A stretch of 64,000 nucleotides of DNA from contig JAZAYU010000034.1 in assembly GCA_038501625.1 (NCBI GenBank), positions 1,054,001 through 1,118,000 of the forward strand. The letters are read 5' to 3'. The translations under genes and the position numbers were made by a program. Shown here one piece after another: positions 10,066 through 22,834 of the stretch (positions are counted from its first letter, which is position 1; every line of letters starts with the position of its first letter). This DNA comes from Corbicula japonica. Its lineage: Eukaryota > Mollusca > Bivalvia > Venerida > Cyrenidae. The notes below the pieces were generated by a model. The model saw nothing but the letters and a program-made list of their open reading frames with translations. It had not been told where the DNA came from and did not search any database.

Positions 10066-10395
10066 TGATGTTTTCTTGATGCTGGATTTCCTTATATGAT
10101 TGAAAGTCATTGACAGATGTTATCTACGCATTCATTAATGGGAAGCCTGTAATAAGCCCGTCTTTTAGATCTGGCTAATTGTAGTACCAGCGTTCCTATA
10201 CAGAAGATGGTAGAGGGATGGCGTACTTTTTCAGATATTTAGATATAACATATAAGATTTTATAAATAGTGAATATAATGTTAATTATTTAGCATATTTT
10301 ATGTCTAGATTTTATTTTTTTTCTGAAGGCTATGCATTTCAAATACTCTTCTTTCATTTATGTTCCAACATAAGAGTGTTACAGTTTCTAAGAAT

Positions 10396-10705
10396 CGAGT
10401 TTCGGGTAGAAAACTTCGAGTTTCAAGTTGGGATCTTCGAGTTTCAAGTCGGGATCTTCGAGTTTCGAGTTGGGATTTTCGAGTTTCGAGTGTAAATGTT
10501 CGAGTTTTAAGTAGTAAAGATGGAGTCTTGAGTTGAAGTCTTCGAGTCTCGAGTTGAAATATTCGAGTTTTGAGTTGAAAATTTCGAGTCTCGAGTTGAA
10601 AACTTCGAGTCTCGAGTTGAAAACTTCGAGTCTCGAGTTGAAAACTTCGAGTCTGGAGTTGAAAACTTTGAGTTTCGAGTTAAAAACTTCGAGTTTCGAG
10701 TTGGC
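10396..10705 (+). repeat. 21-bp minisatellite array, left copy
   Basis: About 14 units of TTCGAGTCTCGAGTTGAAAA plus one base, more variable at the left side. Because 21 is a multiple of three, frames on both strands stay open and give low-complexity peptides; I do not regard them as genes. Confidence 0.9.
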
Positions 10706-11985
10706 AATTTTTCACGTTTCCTGCTGACACTATATTATTTGATAACAAAATCAACTATTCACAACAATATATTTACATGTGTGATGTTTGAATCTTTTCA
10801 CAAAATCGATTAAGAATTTTCGCCATTACAAAGAGGGTTAGGGTTAATCCTAATCCTAACCCTAAACCTTAACTGGTTAAACCAAAAATGATCCATAAAG
10901 TGATTTTAAACAAAAGCTTTAAACAAAGAAATTTTAAACAAATTTTTGTTTATTCTGTAAATAGCGGTCACGTCATCATGCTGACGTAGACAATGTTTTT
11001 GTGACAGGTGTTGAGTTTTAGTGTTAGATTACCAAAATAAAATAAGGTTTAAAATATTAAAACAAATTTATCAAAGTATTATTTTATGTAAACCATGTCA
11101 TTTTAAAAACTCAGCCATAGAGCTCCACCGAGGTCACTGATTTTTCTGTTTGAACATGCGAGAGCTTGTATGCTTTAAAAACTTGCCACCCGAATGTATG
11201 AAAATACTTTGGTATTTAAATCATATATAAAGCAAAGGGCATAGTGACATTATATGAAAAATAAACACAATGAAATCAACTCCATGTCGTGTAAAAATGC
11301 ATAATCATTTTAACTAGAAATTTCTATCAAAACTGTGTTGTAAAAGTCGCAGTTAATATTGATGTAGGTAATACTGCAGTAATCGACAAACTCTTTCATG
11401 TATGTTTTGAATGTAGAAGCCAAAAACTTAATATGATCAGAGCAAATTTTATGTTTTCAATAAAAGTAAAATTTTCTGTAGAATAGTCCAGTACAGTAAT
11501 TTGATTGTTTAGAAAGAGAACACCATAACTGTTGTACATGCTAGGTCATGTCGACGATTGTTCCTATTGATAAATATGCAGAATTTATTAATCTAAATGA
11601 AACCTTTTTGAAAGCAATTTATGACTATTTCTAGAACTTCAATCACATATTAAATCATGAAATGACAATGAATTAAAAGCATTTCGTAAGATTTAAATTT
11701 TCAGCTTTGCAAGTTTTCATAAAATCTTATTATTTGCTCACGGAAAACTGATATTGTCTCCCCTTATGATTGCCACTCTATGAGACTTATTATAGGGGTG
11801 AACGAACTGATTGAACCATTTTCTTTTTACATTTATCTTGCTTAACATTTGTTATTTATTTGCTTTATTCTCCTTGTGTCAATAATATATAACATGTATA
11901 TTCTCTATTATATATGTGTTTATTATACTCTTCAGAAATGGAGGAAATAAAGATGATATTAAATACCACTTGCTTGTATATTTAG
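10706..11985. other. AT-rich spacer between inverted 21-bp arrays
   Basis: No frame with recognisable product; only the telomere-like motif at 10835-10868 stands out. Confidence 0.7.
10835..10868. repeat. Head-to-head telomere-like motif
   Basis: GGGTTAGGGTTA is followed directly by ATCCTAATCCTAACCCTAAACC: two TTAGGG units facing degenerate CCCTAA units. It lies between the two 21-bp arrays. Confidence 0.7.
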
Positions 11986-11998
11986 ACTACAATTTGTT

Positions 11999-12265
11999 TT
12001 ACTCGAAACTCGAAGATTCCAACTCGAAACTCGAAGATTTCAACTCGAAACTCGATATTTTCAACTCGAAACTCGACAATTTCAACTCGAAACTCGATAT
12101 TTTTAACTCAAACTCTAAGATTTCAACTCGATACTCGATATTTTCAACTCGAAACTCTAAGATTTCAACTCCATACTCGATATTTTTAACTCGAAACTCG
12201 AAGATTTCAACTCGAAACTCGCTATTTACCACTCGAAACTCGAAATTTTCTAATTGAAACTCGAA
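11999..12265 (-). repeat. 21-bp minisatellite array, right copy, inverted
   Basis: About 12 units of AACTCGAAACTCGAAGATTT plus one base, the reverse complement of the array at 10396-10705. Flanked by the 11-base direct repeat ACTACAATTTG at 11986-11996 and 12266-12276. Confidence 0.9.
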
Positions 12266-12302
12266 ACTACAATTTGCTAAATAAATTGCTATCGCCATAG
12301 TT

Positions 12303-12372
12303 TGGCTGCGTTGGGAGGCCGTGTTTTCCGGGTGTGGCGGTTCCTGATTTGCGTATTTCCATTTTTAAAACA
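12303..12372 (+). repeat. Family D fragment
   Basis: GGCTGCGTTGGGAGGCCGTG, then GTGTGGCGGTTCCTGATTTG and CGTATTTCCATTTTTAAA, the 3' end of the family. Confidence 0.6.
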
Positions 12373-12829
12373 TGTATAATAACATGCGATCGGCCAAAGT
12401 AAACAAAGATAATATTCAGTTAAACAACAACATCACATTACAAATAAATCAACAATTTGAATGTTTTATTACATTCTTATATGTTTTAGGATATTAAATT
12501 GACGATGACTCCAGCATGAATCGATAATATACAAATAGTTGTTTAGATAGTTACCTTCAAACTTAGCTATTGACGCCAGTTTTCTGAAGTGACGTCAAAG
12601 ACGCTCGCCGAACACTTTTTCGGGGCTGGCTAAAAATTGGGTTTTTCAATTTCATTTATACTTTCACAGATAAATTGGCGCTGAAAATACCTTTCCGGTG
12701 ATATAAGATTAAACATATTGTGATAAGCTTTGACAACGGTGTATAGTAATGGTCAAATGGTAATTCGGTATCTGCCCAACCCATTGCAACATTCCGTGAC
12801 GGCTAAAATTGCTGTATTTTTATGCCGAA

Positions 12830-13000
12830 TTAGACTGAATTTTGCAGGGACTTTTTGACATGTCTCGCGTGCTTCCCTTAAGCCGTTGAATCATTTATAC
12901 AGAAACGGCATTACATCGTAATTACTTTCAATTTTCTTTCGAGATAAAGCAACACAGTTCTATATAATGAGTTGGTGAAAGAAAGATAGAAGATAGGACC
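12830..13000 (+). repeat. Family F repeat
   Basis: AAGCCGTTGAATCATTTATA, GGCATTACATCGTAATTACT, TTCTTTCGAGATAAAGCAAC and ATGAGTTGGTGAAAG recur in the same order at 22560-22710. Confidence 0.6.
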
Positions 13001-13194
13001 TCATCATCATCATCGAGAAGTAATAATAAGAAGTAAATAATTTAGTATGGCCTATATGTTTACTTATTTGAAAATTTTAGAGGGCCAATCCTAAATTATG
13101 GGTTTGAGCCGATTTTTTCCCCTTTTTTTTACATTTTTGCCTTTGGTGTTCTCCACGATAAGGACATATTTCTCAGATCCCCTGTCTAAATTGC

Positions 13195-13332
13195 TTTCAA
13201 CCCGGGGCTAGGCGGCGTGGGCAGTAATATGCATTTGCATTACTGCCCACGAACAAACTCAAACTAAACCTAGCCTGCTACAGTTTTTACATTTTTGGTG
13301 TTCGGTGTTCGGTGTCTAAGTTCCATTTTATC
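13195..13332 (+). repeat. Family E repeat with octamer palindrome
   Basis: GGGCAGTAATATGCATTTGC then ATTACTGCCCACG is a perfect small palindrome, followed by CTAAACCTAGCCTGC and GTGTTCGGTGT. Confidence 0.65.
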
Positions 13333-14374
13333 TGTAATGTAAACAGAATAACAGGTAATGATTCCATCATAACATGCTAAATAACAGTTTTAACAGTGTA
13401 CAAAGCAAGTACGTGTATTATTTCTAATTTCTAGATAAATGTATTTACAGATCATGTAGTTTCCCATTGATTACTGATCAAATCTAGGAGATGTGTTTGT
13501 GGAGATGATTAACAAGAGTATTTATGAACAACGAAATGAAATCAAGATATCAAAGTTAATATTTACATCTTGTATAAATAAAAGATGATGTTTGTTTAGT
13601 TCTCGGAGACCAATAATCCACGACGGATGGCTAATTAATTGTCTTCTATTATGAAAACTTTATTCCAACCATGCCGTAGAACAGGGGCAAACCAGACTTC
13701 CCATGTGAGGACTGTTGGATACTACTGCTTGCCGAAAAGACATTGAGGCACCCACGAACTTCATTGAGACCAGTAGTATTCCTCTTTACATCTATGTTTG
13801 TTTAGTTTACTAAAGTAAATAATTAAACACAGGCGGTTTTAAACGTTTGCTAGCTTTAACATTGGTTAATATAAAAGCCCCTCGAACTAATTGAAAGATC
13901 GTATATTTAAAAGCTGTACAAAATTTTCAAAACAACATTGTGTTGCTGATATGTGTTACACAGTTTTAATGACAGTTTAATAATTTCGAAAAGTATATAA
14001 TATTAAACAAAAGATCAAAGCCTTGTATATAATTCTCTATATGCCTTTAATATAAATAAGAGCCGAATCAAATACACTTGTTGTTATGGTGACGCAAACA
14101 TTGATAAGGGCAAATATATATTTAAGTAAAAAATAGTTTTAGAAAAAATACCGATGTTGTGAACAAATGTATTCATCTATGGCTGTAATAATCTTTGCAC
14201 ACTTTAGACTATTAATGCTTTTAACCAAGCAAACGCTTAAAAAGAAAACACTTTTTTGTCAAAATTTTAAAACTCATATATATGCCTTTATAAAAGAAAT
14301 ATATTTAATTATTAGCTACACATTAAAATGCTGTATCTTGCAGCGATTTGTCAAATTAATATCAGTTTTTAAAG
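13333..14374. other. Non-coding, nothing recognised
   Basis: No exon-like frame or repeat that I can place; AT-rich throughout. Confidence 0.6.
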
Positions 14375-14515
14375 AAATGTTGGGAAAAAGTGAAATATTC
14401 ATATCAGGAATGGCCACGTCCAGTAGGCACATCCTCCCCAAACAGCCAGAAAGTAGAGAGGAGAAGAGAGCATTATTATACAATGATCAATTTCAAAATT
14501 AGACGCCATGGACAA
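14375..14515 (-). repeat. Family D dispersed repeat
   Basis: Minus-strand copy: GTGAAATATTCATATCAGGA, ATGGCCACGTCCAG, CCTCCCCAAACAGCCAGAAA, GAGAGCATTATTATACAATG. Confidence 0.65.
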
Positions 14516-15104
14516 TTTACGAAATTGTGTGTTTGGTAATTAGAGCACTGTTCTGTCTGGACTCAACATGCAAACGTGAACACAGAGACAGTGAATATAT
14601 TTCTACACTTTAATCTCGACGACAATGTTTACTTTTCCTCAAATACAGTTTTGTTTTTGGCATTTTTTGCTATTGGCACTGTTTGGAACCCCACAAAGAA
14701 AATAGCTGTATTTTTATATCCAATTACACAGTAAACAATTTTTAATTTCTGAAATTAAAATTTAAATGTTTCAAGGGAATGGCTTGAAAATGTTTGAAAG
14801 TCGTTAAATTCTGTTCGCAGTTTGATAGAATTTCTGTAAACATACGTTTCCATCATATGTACTCTACCAACAAAACTACTCGCAGCGAAATGTTAGAATG
14901 CTTGCTGATTTGATAACTTAAATGGATCCAGATTTACGACACAAGTATTTTTTTTTCAAACATAACAAACAAAAAGCCAGAAGAGGTCTATAAGTTTACA
15001 TTATTGAAAATTGAAAGTTAAAGAAACAAATGGGAAAAAAGACAATTAAACAAAGCCGATTTTTGACGTAAGTGGCAAAATGTTTTGTGCATTTAAATCA
15101 GGAT

Positions 15105-15365
15105 AGCGTGCACCGACCTCTTTTCCCAACAACCATTAAATTCACAAGTTGCCTGGGTGAATTAATCCAACCCGCCAACAAACTCGGAGACGGCATGCAA
15201 TGGCACATATAAAACATAATAACAAAGACCAGCTAAACGCATTGTCAAACAAGGCGGAGAAATATCGTAATGAAATGGATGGGAAAAAGGGCAAACTATG
15301 GAGCCCTGTTGTCCATAGAAATATTCATAAACTCTGATAACCATCGCCCAATCAGATAGATAAGC
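15105..15365 (-). repeat. Family D-associated segment
   Basis: GTGCACCGACCTC, GGGTGAATTAATCCAACCCG, GCATGCAATGGCACATATAA and GCATTGTCAAACAAGGCGGA align in order with 31945-32165, where the same block follows a family D copy. Probably the distal part of a longer repeat. Confidence 0.5.
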
Positions 15366-18181
15366 AAAACGACGACATTTTTGGATTGCTTGTAGATATC
15401 TGTAGAAGAATATGGTTAAAACCTTTTTTATTTACTGATTGCTTTCGTGTTGGTTTTCTTAAAATTACAAAACTGTAACTTTTCGTTTGTTTATCAAAAA
15501 TATCATTTTATCAAACTTAGTATTATAAGCTTATATTGTCAGCAACGAAACATAAAACATATCACAGCATTTTGTTGTTGTTTGTTTTTTTTTTTCAACA
15601 AAGACATGAATAACACATCAAATGACGGCAATATTTAAAATACAGCAATTGAATTAACTTTGAGTTATGCTTGTTTAATAAATTTCCAAGACTTCCTGCC
15701 ACTCTTATTTGACAAATAATGCTATACAATGTGTGTATTAAAACAAACAGTTAATTTAAAATCATAGTGCTTTACTTTCTGTTAATAAGAAAAGCGGATT
15801 AAACGAGTTTCAGAGAAATAATGTTACAATCATATGAATAATATCTTAGACATGGATCGAAGTCTTCAAACAGTTTACTTCAAACGTGATAAATCAAAAC
15901 ATATTGTTTTATAATGAGTTGACAGAATTGCAATGCGACATTCTAATATTATCCTACGAGGAAATATCTGCATCCCACCACGTGGTCATTGAATATAACC
16001 AACTTTAAACATTAAGTTTATTTTAAGAATCTAAAACTCTTGGCGTCCAGAATACTTGCCAGGAGCTTGATTAACCCTGTCGAACAGGAGGCAAACTTAT
16101 TTAAGTAGAAACTAAAAAAGTTATCATTGCTCAAGTTTCACTTAACAGTACGATTTATAGCTGTAATCTTTATATAGATGTTAAGGGTGTTTGCTAAGAA
16201 AACATTAAATAAAATAATAAACATTGTTTCCCCTTAAAACAAAATTACGTTTTACCAAGGAATGTAGATCTTGACACTTACTGGCAGAGTACATAATTTC
16301 GGCCACTTTTTGCGGTTTTTATTTTATTTCTCTTTTACTTGATGACAAATTTCAATAAGATTGTGCATGTTTGATCATGGGTACCTATGGCATAAGAAAG
16401 TATTAAAACTTTGTTAGTTTTAATTGATGTGTGATTTTATATCACTTGTAAATAGATCTAGGACCATTCAGTATTTTCCGTAGGTGGAGTACGTAAATAT
16501 TCGGCCACTTTTTAGAATGATATAATACATAAATACAAGTATAAAAAGTGGAGTAAGCCACCTCGCGTGAAAAAAAAAATGAAAAAAACAACAAAAGAAA
16601 AAAAAACAACAACAAAATTGTGAAAAATTTGTTTCTGCATATTCTTTTCCTTCCGTTTATCTTATATAATCGACAGTCTCCAATTTAGCATGTAGTACTT
16701 TTCAGAAACGGCCACCTTAGATCAGATGATACAAATTTTAATCATAAGGAAAAATCTACGTTTTATATATAAGAATTATAAGGATAAAAGAACGTAAATT
16801 ACTAGTAAGTCCATCTTTTAGATGTTTAGATGACCGAATATGATAGGGGTCTTTCCACATAATAAAAGTTTTTCCAGAGATCCAATAGCCATGAATGATA
16901 CAAATTCTTAAGATGTTGCTCCTTGTGCGAATTTTTTAGCTCAAACTCAACGTTTATAAACTTGTAAAATAAAGGTCCAGAATATAAAATGCATTGAAGC
17001 GATAAATAGTCCTTCAATTATTATTTCTTCGGATTGCGATTTACAAATAGACTGCTTATTTTCTTCGCAGTTCTACAAAACGATAACATGATAATTGGAT
17101 TATGTATTCTTCCATAAGGTCATTTTACTAAATTAAGAAAGTACAATGTAGTCCGTTTGAATGGATTTCGTCCAACAGTTAAAATTAATTTTGTGCATAT
17201 TTACTGCTTATTTTGTCTTAAAATGTCACAATCTCAATGGATTTAGACAACCAAAACTTTTGTTATTGAAGAAAATTGTGGCAGTTTCCGTTTTCACAAA
17301 GTTATAATTTTTTCGTATCCACCGTTTGCATGATTTTCACAATGTTATAAATTTTACATATTCACCGTTTTCAAAGTTGTCAAACGCAGTCGTGGAACAG
17401 AGCCGAATGACAAGTATTATTCAAGAAAGACAGTCTCTCCCTTGCCAGGAGATTATGCAACTTTACATTTCCTTGATTGAAACAATAGAACCCAACAAAG
17501 GACGTAAAATATGCAAATGGTGCTCATGTAAAATTCATACAATGTGAAATCAGAAACTAACGCAGTCGTCTTTAATCTAATGGACAGCCGAATTCCTGAA
17601 CAGAGCATTACTAAAAGTTTAAATGAAACGTTCGAATATATGTGTGCATTTCGCAGTAATAAATAAGGCGTAAATGTTGATGATCAAATATTGTATGCAT
17701 TTTGAAAATGCAGCTAACATCGACTCAGACAACTGTCAGAGAAACAATCAACCACAATACACGACAACTGCTACTGACAGTCAACCGACAGTTTAGCAGT
17801 GAATTACAATGTTTAAAACCCATATAAAGTTCCTCTTTTGGCCGGACGCTGTAGTCTGGTTATGGTGAAACTGTACGTGTAATTCCCCAACATATACAGC
17901 AGATGACTAGCTGGTTTGTCATTGCAATTGCTCAACAAGATTTTGACTTGATGCAGCACTATTATCCAAAATTGCGAGCGAAATCGCCTGCCTTAGAATT
18001 AGATTGTGTAAGGAGAATGAATAAAAGTAACTTCAGATACGAACTGGCAGAATCTTTAGCATATTCAACCGTGTTCGTTGCCCTTTTAAATACTTAGACA
18101 ATATCACAATGTATAATCCTCTTAATTATCTAAATTTTCGTTTTTGTGCCCGCAGACTAGTAAGAACTGTTTTCCCAAAAA
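15366..18181. other. Long AT-rich non-coding stretch
   Basis: Short frames only, none resembling a known family; no tandem or inverted repeat of note. Confidence 0.6.
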
Positions 18182-18298
18182 CTGGGCCCACGATCATAAA
18201 ACTAAATTTGGAGACCAGTCTAGTCGCCATTTCAGCCAATCAGATGCTTGAGATTTGAGACTGGTCTCCAAACTGAGTTTTGTGATCTTGGGCCCTGG
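18182..18298. repeat. Family A palindrome, copy 6, GATCATAAAACT subfamily
   Basis: Ends CTGGGCCCACGATCATAAAA and TTTTGTGATCTTGGGCCC; the left arm lacks about 30 bases around the CCAAT box while the right arm is complete. Confidence 0.85.
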
Positions 18299-18700
18299 TT
18301 TCTTTAACACTTTTTTTCTGCTGACAGATATTCACCATTTATCCAATTGTCATATTTGCTCTGTATCTGTGTGGCATGCCTTTATTCATCAGAACGTGGA
18401 ATGTGCTACTGTCACATGTTGAATTCCATAAGACAACACAAAACGAAATAAAGGTTTCATGTGAACTCCAAAATAAATGTATCCATAGTAAAGCTGAGAC
18501 ACGCAACTGGTAAAGGGTACACGTACAAATTGTTTTCACAAAACACCATGTATTTCGGTAACACAAAGTAATTTTTGTTACGGGTTAAATTGATCACATA
18601 TTTTTTGACTTAAAAGAAAGTTTAGTTATGAGGATTATCTTACGATTTATTCGCGTTTCCGAGCTTATGTTATATTAGGTTAAACCCAAAACAGTAGCTG

Positions 18701-18822
18701 GAGGTTATAAACCTGAGTTTGGAAACCAGTCTCAAATCTCAAGCATCTGATTGGCTGAAATGGCGACCAGTCGCCATTTCAGCCAATCAGATGCTTGAGA
18801 TTTGAGACTGGTTTCCATGCCC
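18701..18822. repeat. Family A palindrome, copy 7, right end missing
   Basis: Centre GGCGAC-CA-GTCGCC with perfect inner arms; the right arm stops after GGTTTCCATGC, losing its TATAACCTTGGG end. Confidence 0.86.
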
Positions 18823-19014
18823 ACACTCACAGCTGAATCAGAGGGCATGTTTTTATAGTATGATAATTTCATAAATACAAATGGCAAGGTACTCTTCGAT
18901 GACCACACTCAGACCAAAGTACCAAAATTTAAGAAACAAGAGAACGATGGCAGATATAAAAGAAATTGATCGCGTTTCTACATTCTTTTTTTAAAGATTT
19001 TCCTAGAAACCTTA

Positions 19015-19252
19015 TGAGAACCTATTGGGGCGCCCTAGAACTTGGCTTATTATTATTATTTTGCCACTGACCGTTCCAAGGCGGTAACCCCAAGGGTTCT
19101 CATTTTCGTTAATTGTTTGTGGTGTTTTATTTGAATTTGACAAACTTATAAACACGTGTTATCTTTTCCACTCTTCTCTTTCGCTGCTTGGGGAGGCTAT
19201 GTTTTGTGAGTGTGCCGATTCCTGATATGCATATTTCATTTTTTTAAATCAA
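19015..19252 (+). repeat. Family D dispersed repeat, near full length
   Basis: GAGAACCTATTGGGGCGCCC, TTTGCCACTGACCGTTCCAA, GGCGGTAACCCCAAGGGTTC, TTAATTGTTTGTGGTG, GCTGCTTGGGGAGGCTATG, CCGATTCCTGATATGCATAT. Confidence 0.75.
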
Positions 19253-21463
19253 AGCTCAAACCCAAAACCTGCTACCTTCGTGCGAACAACGAGGTAAGCA
19301 AAGCTCTTATAACTTGTAGATATGCTGAAACAATCATTATATCTCCCTACTTATCATTAATTTCCGGTTGTTCGGCCGATAGTGAATAGAAGTTACCAGC
19401 CGACTTGGTCGTCAATAGGTCCTTAAAAGATTACGTTTGTGTCTCGTCAAGACTGAATGCACATAGGCGGTTCATTCCTTTGAATCGTAATATGAAAGCT
19501 TCCTTTCTGCATCTCTGTTGACGGAGAATCGGATTTCAATATCCGGAATATCAGGATATCAATGAAAGTTGTGAGAACAAAATAATGGATCCCTTTTAAC
19601 AAATATGTTTATTTTTATTTTGAAAATTGCAACCGGAAGCGAACTGCAGAGAAGATTGATATATTTGTCTAAAGTACACACTCTGATTACTTTTGAAAAT
19701 ATATCCGTTGACAGAAAATTTGAAAACAATAGAAAAAAAACAAGATAACTCTTATTATGAACGATAATTGCAGCTTTGAAGTAATTGCAGCCCATTAATA
19801 GATAAAAATGCACAAAACAAATTTTATTAATAAGGGGCCTCCTTTTTCTGCTTTTATTTGTGTGTTTTGAAATAAATGATCATTTAAAGGTTGTTGAGGT
19901 TTGTAATGGAACATTTAAGATAAGTACGAGTAGTGCATATCTTCTTTTGTAAATATGTGCTGTATAACTCATTTTCATGTTGTTTTCATCATTTGTGATA
20001 TGTCAGCATCTGTTTCATCTTTGTCATTTGTAATGTGTAAGCATGTCTTCTTTTGAACGTCTATATTCATATGTATATGCCACTATGTGGAAATATATTT
20101 ATACTATACTAATTGGATGTTTACCGTATTAAAAAAGTGTGTATTACACGAACACACACAGGCTCGGAGCTAATTACACCATTTGTCGGCCGTTGAGCAC
20201 GTAACATGCATTTCCATTACTGCCCGTGAACAGGCTTAATCAAACCAAGCCTGCAATATATTTTGATAATTTGTCGTGTTCGGTGGCATTCAAAGTTCCC
20301 TTCCCATCTATTTTAATGTAAATCTTTGTAATGCTAATAGATCATGAAACAGTCAATGCAGTCGTTTCTAATTAATGCCAATCCACGATCAGCTTCATAT
20401 GGTTTAAAGACAAAGTAATTGGTTTTATATTTTAAGACGTAGGAGACAAAAGTTTTAAAAGGGTTTTGAGAACATAAATTATGCGTATATTCTTAGGGTG
20501 ATTAAAAAGTAGCACAAACCATCCATAAAAAGAGCCGAAATAATATATATAATATTAAATATAGAATATATAAAAGGAGTACTATTAACAAACCCATGAA
20601 TCGTGATTAACAACCGTTCAAAGAAATCTCATAGTAACCTTGATTCTAGTTCTAACACTAGATACCATATTCACACTAAAGTCATTTAATTATTTTTACA
20701 GGGTATTTGAGAACATGCATTTGGCAAACGGAACAAAAAGTGATATCATAAGAAACCCATCCGTACAAAATGCGCCAAAATTAAAACAGAAGTCTTGTAT
20801 AGGAAACAAAATTAAGTATCATTTTTTTCAGGGCCATTAACTGACAATAGTACTAGTTACAGTAATAGACAAACAAATAATACTACAAACCATAAGAATT
20901 TATTGGGCATTCACACGGACCATACAGAACGTCACATTTTTGTTGACGGCCATCAACTACGCGGATAGCCTTTATGTGTACTAAATTTGAGACTGGAAAA
21001 TTTGCATATGTTCAAATAGTGAAATGTATTATTAGTGAAATTTTTAAGACTGTAGAATCGTTTGATCCATGTATGACAAATTCTTTCATTATTAATAATA
21101 TCATAATTTACAACAGTTAAACTTGAACATTGTTTGAAAAAAAAGTATTGCATCCTTTATACATGATTTGAAGAAGCATTTCTACAACCTTCTCAGCCAG
21201 CCCATTATCAATTTCGGTAATATATTTTGTGATGTTTTCGCATACTTTCTCGTAGTTTATACCGTAGAGATGGGGGTTTGTTCTGGTTTTGGGCACCAAC
21301 ATGTTAGCTACTCTACTCAAGAACCAATATCAGTAAAATCATTTACCCAGTTTTTCTCTAAAAATTTAAAAAGAAAATCATGATTAAAATCAAGCTAGTA
21401 ACTGTTAATTTTTTAATGGATAAAAACGTATGTAAACATTTTCTTTCAATTTTTGGTAAATAC
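19253..21463. other. AT-rich non-coding stretch with one family E copy
   Basis: Apart from the E repeat at 20155-20305 nothing is recognised. Confidence 0.6.
20155..20305 (+). repeat. Family E repeat
   Basis: CACGTAACATGCATTTCCAT, TACTGCCCGTGAACAGGCTT, AATCAAACCAAGCCTGC, GTCGTGTTCGGTGGC. Confidence 0.65.
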
Positions 21464-21722
21464 TATACTCAACAAAAAAGAAACCTGACACTGTAACTTT
21501 GAATAAGTATGAGGTGCATATTCAAAATCTATATATTTTTGCACCATCCAAAAGAAAATAACCACTGAATCACTTGTTTCATGCACCAAAAATATCAAAA
21601 TGCATAATTAAGTTCAAAACATGCACAATTTTTATTACATACCACAATTCAATTACCTTTAAATCTGATTCCAGGAAAATACACCAAATATAAAGTGTCA
21701 GGTTTCTATTTTTGTTGAGTAT
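21464..21722. mobile_element. Tc1/mariner-like MITE, ~255 bp
   Basis: Left end TACTCAACAAAAAAGAAACC (continuing TGACACT) and right end AGTGTCAGGTTTCTATTTTT (continuing GTTGAGTA) form an inverted repeat of about 28 bases with one or two differences, at TA targets. No coding capacity. Confidence 0.8.
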
Positions 21723-22065
21723 ATTATGCGTTCCCAATATGTTAATTTGCTCTTCTCAAGAAAACATCACCGTGCCACTCACAATGTTGTCGTGCCTAAT
21801 TGCTGTGATGGGTGATAGCAGTCCCAAAACATTTTTGTTAATTAGCTCAAGCGCAGTTCTATGGTACCTTTTGTGGCAGTTATTTCCTATGGCACACATT
21901 AGCAGGTGAAGAAACATCGTTATGTACATGTTATAATATTTCATTCATACAATGTATAAATATCGAAAATAACAAAGTTTGGAGACAGGAAGTAAGTTAA
22001 AATTGGTTCGTTCTCCTCTGAATTTCGTCACAGTTTAAATAACCTTCGTCACCCAGTGGCATATC

Positions 22066-22262
22066 ATTTTGCCACTGACCGTTCCAATGCGGAAACACCT
22101 CATGTTATCGTTTTCGTTATTTGTTCGAGATGTCTGATTTGAAATTGATCATTTTATAAACTAATGCTCTCTTTTCCTCTCTGCTTTTTCGACAGCGATG
22201 GGAGGCTGATTTTTCTAAGTGGAGCATACTTCTGATATGGATGTTCCATTTTTTTAAATAAA
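22066..22262 (+). repeat. Family D dispersed repeat
   Basis: TTTTGCCACTGACCGTTCCA, ATGCGGAAACACC, GATGGGAGGCTGATTTTTC, CTTCTGATATGGATGTTCCA. Confidence 0.68.
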
Positions 22263-22559
22263 AACTGATACTGTTAATATATTTTCATTAGAATATTCCT
22301 TTGTTAGTTTTAGTTCGGTTAAAATTCGGTGCACTTTGGCCGGGTGTGCACAATGTCCTGTGATGAGTAAAATGTCTAAATCTATACCCAATGGATAACG
22401 AAACACAGCGTGTAAACTGCGGCATTCGATACGGTACCACGTGCACTGTATTCTAGACAGATTTTCATTGTTCAAAGTGTTTGCATGATAGTGCAAATAA
22501 TGTCACTCTGCGTTGTTTTATCCCTTTCGAATAATTTATGCCGATTGTTTGGTAGAATA

Positions 22560-22710
22560 TTCCTGGGCCTCTCGATTTGTCTTGCTTGCCGTTTAAGCTG
22601 TTGAATCCATACCAGGGAAAACCATCGATTTGAAGGCATTATACCGTAATTACTTTCAAGTTTCTTTCGAGATAAAGCAACACGAATGTAATGAGTTGGA
22701 GAGAAATAAG
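22560..22710 (+). repeat. Family F repeat
   Basis: AAGCTGTTGAATCCATACCA, GGCATTATACCGTAATTACT, TTCTTTCGAGATAAAGCAAC and ATGAGTTGGAGAGAA match 12830-13000. Both copies follow a family D copy, so D and F may be parts of one larger element. Confidence 0.6.
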
Positions 22711-22834
22711 TTTTTAATCACAGTAATATATCAAATACTAAGATGGTTCAATGGGAACATAAATATATATCAATATCTGATCTGAACCGTAAGTTGGAGT
22801 TATTTAACCAAGACAACTTGTACTTGTTTGTTGA

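Larger units (their letters stand above)
10396..12276. mobile_element. Possible foldback-type element bounded by inverted minisatellites
   Basis: The two 21-bp arrays face each other across about 1.3 kb of AT-rich DNA without a gene. Inverted ends made of short tandem repeats are the hallmark of Foldback elements. I found no outer target duplication and no transposase, so the element status is inference. Confidence 0.4.

Noticed and set aside
10507..10727. Open frames giving repeated SSLELKT or SKFSTRD peptides on both strands
   Set aside because: They arise because a 21-bp tandem unit without stops stays open in several frames; no start context, no flanking exon signals.
11916..12298. Open frames giving NSKLEDF or FELKISS repeats
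   Set aside because: Same cause: the inverted 21-bp array. Not a repeat protein.
14167..14502. 111-codon frame ending SREEKRALLYNDQFQN
   Set aside because: Its last third is family D repeat, which gives similar peptides wherever D occurs; the rest has no recognisable product.
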